In this document: piece after piece, positions 56,461 through 64,000 of the stretch
Layout: the number at the start of each line of letters is the position of its first letter
How positions within the stretch are numbered: the stretch's first letter is position 1
Source of the DNA: Acanthaster planci
Lineage: Eukaryota; Echinodermata; Asteroidea; Valvatida; Acanthasteridae
Length of the DNA stretch: 64,000 bases
Direction: 5' to 3'
Assembly: GCF_001949145.1 (NCBI RefSeq)
Contig: NW_019091551.1
Coordinates: forward strand, 173,716-237,715
Translations under genes and position numbers: made by a program
The notes under the pieces: model-generated
Told to the model about the DNA's origin: nothing
What the model saw: only the letters and a program-made list of their open reading frames with translations
Databases searched by the model: none

Positions 56461-56484
56461 TGTACATGTATATATACATGTACA
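56461..56484. repeat. Perfect 24-bp palindrome
   Basis: TGTACATGTATA is followed directly by TATACATGTACA. It contains two overlapping TACATGTA words. Confidence 0.75.
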
Positions 56485-57794
56485 GTATTTAGTACTGTAA
56501 AAGCAATGTTATGATAGTTAGGTATATAGTTCCTGTGCCCTTTCATACATTTGTCAAAACTAAACTGTTAGTGTGAAGCCCAACGGTCTTGATTTATTGT
56601 CCTGGTTTATTTAACAGTGCCAGTCATTGCTATAAATTACTCCTTAAACTTGGCCAACATTCTCATAATCACCTTTTGTAACCTTTCATTCCATTGATTG
56701 CTATGTTAAAATTGTTGGACTTGGATTTCATCTGGATGTGTAGGGAGAGCCTTTGTGAATTTGAGCTTCTTTGAAGACAGGCTTTCTTAAACTGCATGCT
56801 GTACAAGGTGCATCCTATTGACAAGATAAACTATCTGTCCGTGGACTTTGTGTTCCAAGTTTCCTCTCGTCTTTCTTTACTTTTTGTTCAGGCTATTGTC
56901 TTTCAGGATCCACAAGTCTTTTCTTGTCAGTTTTAAATTGGCCCAGGCATACCACTAGTATTAAATCCAACCCAACATACTCAGAATTGAAGTTCCTTTT
57001 CCAGAACTTAAGAGTTGTTGCATTGACTTAAAAAGGTGTTTCCATTTTGTATACTTAACCAATCAATGGCAGTTTAACCCAGACCTTGTCCTCACAGTAA
57101 GTTCCACCCACTTTGCAGTGTTTCATGTTTTAAGCAATAAATTTTTTTGTTAACTTCTCCACCAAGACCCAAAGTGTTGGAGACAGTTTCACATCAGTCA
57201 GTTCAGAGTCACAGACCAAATAAATACATTGACAGTTGTCCCTCTGAACTCTGTGACCACAGGAGTGTAGGCCTGACCTTAAGAACATTGCTGTTTTGGA
57301 CAACTGTGGCATTTAAAGAGAAGGATGATTTAGGGGAGCCTGCACCCCAGAGGGTCTGTAATGTACCCCCAGACTGAAGTGATGAGCCCTTTGCAGTATG
57401 GTTCCTGTCACCACCATGGCCCTGTGCACATTAATCTTGTGGCTAGCAGATGGGTTGTTTCTCATAATAACTTTGGCATCTTTGGGTTAAAGGGGTGCTT
57501 GGTGATCATGCTTGTTGTAGTATTTTGCTTCAGTTAGTGGTTTTTAAATGCCAGGGAGAAACATAAGTTTTAACAACATATAAAATGTACAATTTTTTTT
57601 TCAGCCTGGAGGTTTGGTCTGGTTTTCATACATGAAGTACATTCGCCCATAATTTAATTTCTTGATACAAGTTCACACACTCACAAAATATAAACTCAGT
57701 GTACATTTCTGTATCGCTTGAAGCTCATCTTCCAATAGGTAGACGTAACTATTTGATTGGCCTTTGGATCCCTTAATTGGTCAGGGTTCTGGCA

Positions 57795-58015
57795 GCCTGG
57801 AAAAGTCATGAAAAAATGCCTAGAAAGGTCACAGAATTGTGTAAAAATAACTAAAGTTATGGAAAAGTCATGGAATTTTCAAACTCTCTGTTGTCAGAAA
57901 TAAGTGCACAAAATTCATGATTTTATTTGCAACTTTGAAAGTCAGAATAGTCCAAGAAATTGCATTACTGGGTCATGGATTTTCATAATTTGGAAAAGTC
58001 ATAGAATTTATTGTC
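57795..58015. repeat. Irregular repeats of GGAAAAGTCAT
   Basis: GGAAAAGTCATGA, GAAAGGTCACAGAATT, GGAAAAGTCATGGAATTTTC and GGAAAAGTCATAGAATTT recur in one orientation at uneven spacing, suggesting an old amplified unit. Confidence 0.45.
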
Positions 58016-60590
58016 CTTTAGGTGCAGGGACCCTAATTGCTGATTGGTCCATATGTTGGTTTGTCTTCAGATGTACAGGGATTCCATCAGTCATAAGTGG
58101 TACTGGTAGACTATGACCTCAGCCTGGGACACACATGCTGTTTATGCCCAATCAATATTTGAATTGAATGGTGCAGGATTGGTTCTATATCAGCTGAAAC
58201 ACAAGTTTTCTTTGTGACATTTTGTAACTTTAAATTTCTTAATTCTGTTGAAAAATGCAAAGTTAACCCACATACCCCACATAAACAGAAAAAGTATGAT
58301 TTTGCCAAACTTGTACAGCTTCATAGCTCATTGTACATTTGCCATGAATTCTGTAATACACCACATAGATTGTTAATGTCTGTTTTTTGTGGTAATAGCT
58401 AAAATGTTCCACTTAACGTCTTTACATAAATGCAGAAGTTGTCAAAGAAGTAAAGTACAAAATACTGGTTCACATTTATCTTCATAATAGAGCCAAAATG
58501 TTGACGCCATATTCTCGTGTTGTGTGCCCATTCAGAAATTGTTCCCTGAAAAAATGTAGGCAATGGCATTTAGGGTTCCTGTTGAAATGGTAGTTTGTTT
58601 GGTTCTGTTTTCAGACCCAGAGTAACGCATACAAACCTTAGGGAAGAGCTTCACAGAAGGATCTTACCAACTGAAAATGGCTTGCTTTTCACTGAATTGA
58701 CCGTATTCATAAATAACACCAGTCCATAAATCCTTTAACAATGAGTATTTGTCAGTTTGCATTTGTCATGCACTGGCAAGAATTGTACCGTGACATTTGA
58801 GCCAAAAAATGGGAGTTTGCAAACTTCACAATGGCCACCAGTCTACTGGGAAAGATTTGCATGAGAGCACACATTTTCCACAGAAAAGCTTTCTGATCTA
58901 GCCATGTTACCCCCATGATGTCATAGCCTATGTATGTGCTACAGTACAGTGGGTTTATTTCCTGTGTGCCTCAATTTCATTGCATTGTTGATTTTCTTCT
59001 TTCTTTTTTTTTTGGGGGGGGCTACTTTGTAATCATTTATTCAGTATAAAAAGACACATTTTCAGAACCCAACACAATGAAAAATAACTCAACATTTTAA
59101 AAGCAACTTCAGTGTTTGAAAATATCACTGCACAATTTTCATGAACTGAGACAAAAGTCTCACCGTAGAATAAACCCTAGGTTTTGAGAAAATTGCATTG
59201 GAGTTTGTCTATTTTTCAAATGCTTATTTCCCCAGTATTTAGCATACCTTTGACTTAACCAATGCTACTCCATGGAAGAGGGGATCTTAAGTGACACAAA
59301 AATACACATAATATTTGTAGAAGTCAATTAAAATTGTTTATTTTGTAAACATGTTTTTCTGTTTGTGAAATGGTACGCACATTACACCCTTTTGCTGCCA
59401 GATGCAAAATTATTACATTTGTATACATTTCCGGAGTCAAATTTGCCTCTTTGTGAAAATGGTGAAACAAACTTTGCCCATGGTTTTTCCCTTGTTTTGC
59501 TAACACTATATCTATGGAAGACTAATTTGTCTCTTCATCATCATGGTCATCGTTAATCGATCGTGATCTGGCTGATTTCAGTAGATTTAGTAAAAAATAA
59601 TACCAAGAAGTAGGCATTGCCTAGCGCAGTTGATTTTACATGAAAACCCAGAAATTTGAAAAAAGTCGTGATTTTGGACCACTTTGTCTCTGTGAAAATG
59701 GTGATGATCAGTGAAAAGCATTTCTTTCATATGAAGTCAAACAGCTAGTCATTTCTTCCTTTACATTATTGTGGTCTGTAACATATTTCAATCAACATCT
59801 GTATGTGTATCACTTCAAGATTTCCCATGTTGGAAACTGACAGACGGAATTTTACTTCCCTGGTAATCCTTGTTCCATGTGTGTATGTTGGCCTTTTCCC
59901 CAAAATTTCATCAATATTTTGGCATGTGCATCAAAATTTGTTCTATTTTGGCCAGTTAAACTGTATTTTTAAGTTTACACTGCCATGTGATTTTTATCCA
60001 GCCAGAAATTTTGTTCATGTTGCTTATGTTTACATTTTTGGAAAGTTTGTATTTTACAAATATCTAACCAAATACGATCGATCATCTTGTTTACTTGCAC
60101 ACAAACATTGAGATGATTTGGATTTTGTGTATGATATGTAGCCATCTTCATGATGCCTGCCTCATTGCATTAATACTAGCGCCACATCAATCTGTCTTTG
60201 TTCCTGATAAATCATGACTCTCGCATGTGAGCATATTTAATTTTAGGAATTAGCTATTGTTTGAAGGCCGTAAACAAGATGGCTAAGTACAGCAGTTTGC
60301 AGTTGTTCATGTTTAGTGGTCCTTCTCAGGGTTTAGTAGCGTCAAACTTTACCTTCCCCAGTTCACTTTGAATGGGAAGAAATGGAAACCATAAAAATGT
60401 GAACCGTAAATAGCGCATTCACTGATTTATTTTCAGTTAGTGACATACATGTACACGTAAGCCTAAAATTAAATTTTCATTTCAAAAAAATTCATTTTTT
60501 ACTGGAAATTAAGATGAAAACATTACTCCCCCAACTTTTAAGGGGTCTGCAACTTTAGAAAAAAAATAAGAAAATAACCATACTCAAAAC

Positions 60591-60608
60591 AATAATAATA
60601 ATAATAAT
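60591..60608. repeat. (AAT)6 microsatellite
   Basis: Six uninterrupted AAT units followed by T6. Confidence 0.85.
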
Positions 60609-61740
60609 TTTTTATATGCTCAAGAATCTGGGGTCAGTAATGGTTGCTTTAAGAGTATAAACTCTGAAAGAAGTTTTATAGACTATAGATTTGGAACAAA
60701 AAAATAAAGGTTTTATAAAATTTATTTTAGTATTTATATCAAGATTAGTTTTATTTTTTCCACTTGTAGCTGTATAGCCTCTACAAAAACCATGCATTCA
60801 TCACACAGCCTTGTTTTAGTGAAGACAGCCCTTGCTAAAGAAGTGTTTATGAAGTGATGGCTAAGCTCTTGATCTTCACAGAATGCAACTTTGATGTAGC
60901 GATTGTATGAAAGTGGCAATTGGCACTTACTTCGTGTGTTATGAATATATGAAGATGTCATTGCCAATTGCCCAATTAGTGGTGAGGGTAACAGGGTACC
61001 CACTTATGAAGAGGAAAACAAGCTAGATTTAGACAAATGGTTATGATGCACTATACCGGTACATCGACAGGATAAATATATGTATACACAGTGACTGTTT
61101 ATACAGCATAGTTGCACAGCATAGTAGTGTTTGACAGAATTAGGTTTATGTGAAATACATGCATGAATCTAGCATCAGCCCACCAGAACTCAAGGGAAAA
61201 TTGTGGGGGCGGAGGAAGATGGGATGGAAAATGGGGCCATTCATATGGCCTCCCAAAAATGGAGCCAATTTTATTTCAAACAATGAGAAGAAGGTGATAT
61301 TTTGGGGTCTATTCCATTTCCATTCTAACAGCATGTGAAAAGCCCCAAACTGTAGCCTCACCCTTCAGAAACATGAAGGGAACTTGTGAAAGTAAAAAAG
61401 TAACTTCCCTGATAGGGTTATTCACAGAATCTATTTCCTGTTTGTCATTCAGTAAAGCAGAAAGAATATCACATACATGTATGGTGTTGCTTTATTTGTT
61501 GGGATTCCTTTCAGTTGAAAGGTACCATCAAAGGACTTTTTGCTGTGAATTCGAGTAAATTCCAGTTTATGTATCACTAGATGCTCAAATGTATGTTGAT
61601 TTTGTAGCATTGATTTTGATTTTGATGCAAGAGTGTATTTAACACCTCTTCTCAGTTTTATTTTAGCAGATCAATTAGCCTGCATGGATCATACATGTAC
61701 ATCTATCTGTTAGGATGCAGCTTGGTTTAGCCTGAAGAAT

Positions 61741-61884
61741 GGATCTCAATATTTAGGAAACCTTAAATCGGTCAATATTTTAAAACAGATTGAAGGTTTA
61801 ATTTTCATTTGGGGATCTTAATATTTAGGAAACCTCAAATAAGTCAATATTCTAAAACAGATCGAAGGTTTAATTTTCATTTGG
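61741..61884. repeat. 72-bp tandem duplication
   Basis: 61741-61812 and 61813-61884 are adjacent copies starting GGATCT.AATATTTAGGAAA and ending TTTAATTTTCATTTGG, with about six mismatches. Confidence 0.8.
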
Positions 61885-63538
61885 GGGAGAGGTCACTTTC
61901 CTACTCTGATCTTGATCTGTTGCTCAGTTTGTCATCTACCCCTTGGAAGCATAAAGAAATGGACAGTGGCATCCTTTTTGGCCTTTTTTGTTGCACATGG
62001 CTAGCAGATGGCTGACCGGTCATACAAACAAAAGCCATACCACTGACCACTAACTATTCAATGTAGGGGTCATTTTGTTGGAGGGTATGATCTCCAGAGA
62101 TAGCTCCAGAACTAGCTTGCTCCACCTGAAATGATTGTCATTTAAATGCAACTTGGCTCCATCTCTGGAGCTACACCCTACAATCCTAGCCATCCGAATT
62201 GGTGGGGCTAGCTCCACTTACAGCCTACACAGTAAACCCACTGCTTTTTGGTCCTCTGAATGCAGCTGATCATAACCAGCCCTGACACAACCTGCCACCA
62301 TTTGCCTCATTTAGTGGCATTCAAGTCTTTTTTGTTAACTATCCTGTGAATTCACACTTCTGAATTGTCGATAATCATGTTGCTATTCTTATTTTTTTAC
62401 TTAACATTCAAAACAATCTGCTTGTAATTTTTGTAAAGATGGAAAGCCAGTCCTTGTAAACCTCACCAAAACACAGATACAGTGCCTCTCCTGACTGGTC
62501 CAACTACAAGGAGGAAATTAAGGGATATCCAAGAAGTAACTGACACTTCATTAACTGTGTGTGATGCAGTGCTTAATACGTTTGAAGCCTGTTATTGTCA
62601 CATATAAAGCACATGGGACAGGGTGATAGGGTAACCTAGAAATTAGCTCAACTTTAACTCTAGCTCCAGAGTCCCAACTTAATATGAAGGGGAGCACATT
62701 TTGAACCCCAAATAACTCCCACTCAGTCATTAATTGGATTGGAGCTACCACTAGCTGAAAACCTGTCCTCCCTCTCAACATACCCTGACCCAGCACACAC
62801 TTATTAACCTACTGATCTCTTCTATGGAGCCTAATAATTAACCCTACTAGTCCTGATTTCAAGATTGGATAAGAAGCCACACAAGACTTCGGATTTTTTT
62901 AGCACTGAACAGATATCATAATGCGTCAAGAAGCATCATTTTTTTTTTTAGTCTTGTAGTATTAAAGTGATCATCAAGTTTATGGCCATTAGATTATGGG
63001 GCCATGTAATTTAGATGAGAAGGTTAGGCAGGTTAGCTGGAGGATCTGGTCATGGTTGATATTAAAGTGTTCTCTTTGACAGTAGGAGTGCATAATATTA
63101 AGTACATATATTGTTCCTAATATGCTGGTATTTGTGTTATTTGTGGCTCGGTGAAACTGATTTTTTAATTTCGTTTGAAGTTGACATTTCATTTTTGCTG
63201 TACTTCTGTTCACATGTAGGACAATAGAAAAGAAAAGAATTTCCTGCCATCAAATTTGCTTCGAAAGAATCAAATCTTATCTCTTCGGAAAAGGTAACTT
63301 AATAACCCATGGATGTCGAAAATGTGCAGCTTTACATGTATTCCCAGTGCTTGCCATGATTGCTGGAGGAACTTGATTGACAGTTTATGTACATGTAGGT
63401 TAAAGAAGCATTTCTTAATATTGATACTTGTAAGATACAATAAAAATTGATACTTTGGTAAGTGAATTGATACTGTGGGATGGAGGAGATATATGTATTG
63501 TATTGTGGGAGGTCCTGATTTCAAGGGGTCCTATTTTA

Positions 63539-63568
63539 AACATCCTTACCCTCTGCGGTAAGGATGTT
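63539..63568. repeat. Perfect 12-bp hairpin
   Basis: AACATCCTTACC, loop CTCTGC, GGTAAGGATGTT, followed by a third partial copy, AAGGATGT. No T-run follows, so it is not a terminator. Confidence 0.7.
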
Positions 63569-64000
63569 AAGGATGTGGAAAGTTAAGTTTTTACTGATAT
63601 CTAAAGTTTGTGTACTTAGGCCTAGTTTACGAGGTATAAAAACATGCTACATTGCGGGGACAATCAGTATTCATTCCAGAATGTTTGAAAGTTTTAAGTT
63701 GCAATTTTTCAAAATCACTATTTGTGTATAAAGTGACAAGTGCTGTGTTTGCCACCAATTCCGACCCATTGAATTTGATAACACCATCTACTTAACATCA
63801 TGGGGCCATTGCATGTTTGAAAACTGCTTTCACTGGTCACACATCAAGTACTGTTGCAGTGTCACCCACCTCTGGGCAAGGGATACATTTGATCGTCTTT
63901 GCCATGGTCTCCTGTGCTTCCAACCCACAGAGGAGTGAATTTTGTGAATGAAGTTTCATTGTTTCATCAGGTGATTTCATGGGGAGAATTGTTAAGCCAT

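Larger units (their letters stand above)
49304..64000 (+). other. Presumed first intron of the PRDM3/16-type gene
   Basis: From the donor to the window edge I found no acceptor-exon pair resembling the next PRDM3/16 exon. The sequence is AT-rich and poor in transposon proteins. It contains the separate repeats listed below. Conserved non-coding enhancers are likely in a gene of this kind, but cannot be picked out without comparison. Confidence 0.55.

Overview
This is eukaryotic DNA, most likely from a marine invertebrate. No bacterial operons, tRNA or rRNA genes were seen. It is dominated by decayed mobile elements: Penelope-like elements, CR1/Jockey-type LINEs, a Ty3/gypsy-type gag, a tRNA-derived SINE, many MITEs, and fragments of a double-stranded DNA virus-like element. 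A deuterostome such as an echinoderm, hemichordate or amphioxus is plausible from the repeat types and the frequent AGGCCTA and TACATGTA words. I cannot fix the phylum by eye.

The one host gene I can support is at 49267-49303. It is a 12-codon first coding exon (MRSKGKARKLTK) ending in a consensus GTAAGT donor in phase 1. It matches the start of the PRDM3/PRDM16 (MECOM / MDS1-EVI1) family. Everything from 49304 to the right edge would then be its long first intron, and the sequence just upstream its promoter and 5' UTR.

Layout. 1-5557: a compact cluster of small, partly frameshifted ORFs from a virus-like element (plus-strand genes to 4427, minus-strand genes from 5557 down to 4502), converging on a hairpin plus T-run at 4456-4484. 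5566-7033: minus-strand gypsy-type Gag remnant joined to a Pol-tail-like segment. 8.4-16 kb: a foldback element, a broken LINE and old repeats. 17.2-18.8 kb: a second, rearranged copy of the virus-like genes. 19.4-20.5 kb: an internally deleted LINE. 21.7-24.5 kb: further virus-like genes, including a capsid-like fragment and a polymerase-associated region. 26.0-27.2 kb: a Penelope-like reverse transcriptase. 27.2-44.8 kb: nested MITEs, a second Penelope GIY-YIG fragment inside inverted arms, a SINE and dispersed repeats. 44.8-49.1 kb: no recognisable element or gene. 49.3-64 kb: the presumed intron, TE-poor, with one candidate DNA transposon, a LINE scrap, tandem duplications and palindromes.

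The virus-like genes are the most interesting part. Several proteins occur in more than one place in the window in homologous form, with closely packed or overlapping small genes, as in Polinton/Maverick or adintovirus-like elements. All copies here look inactive.
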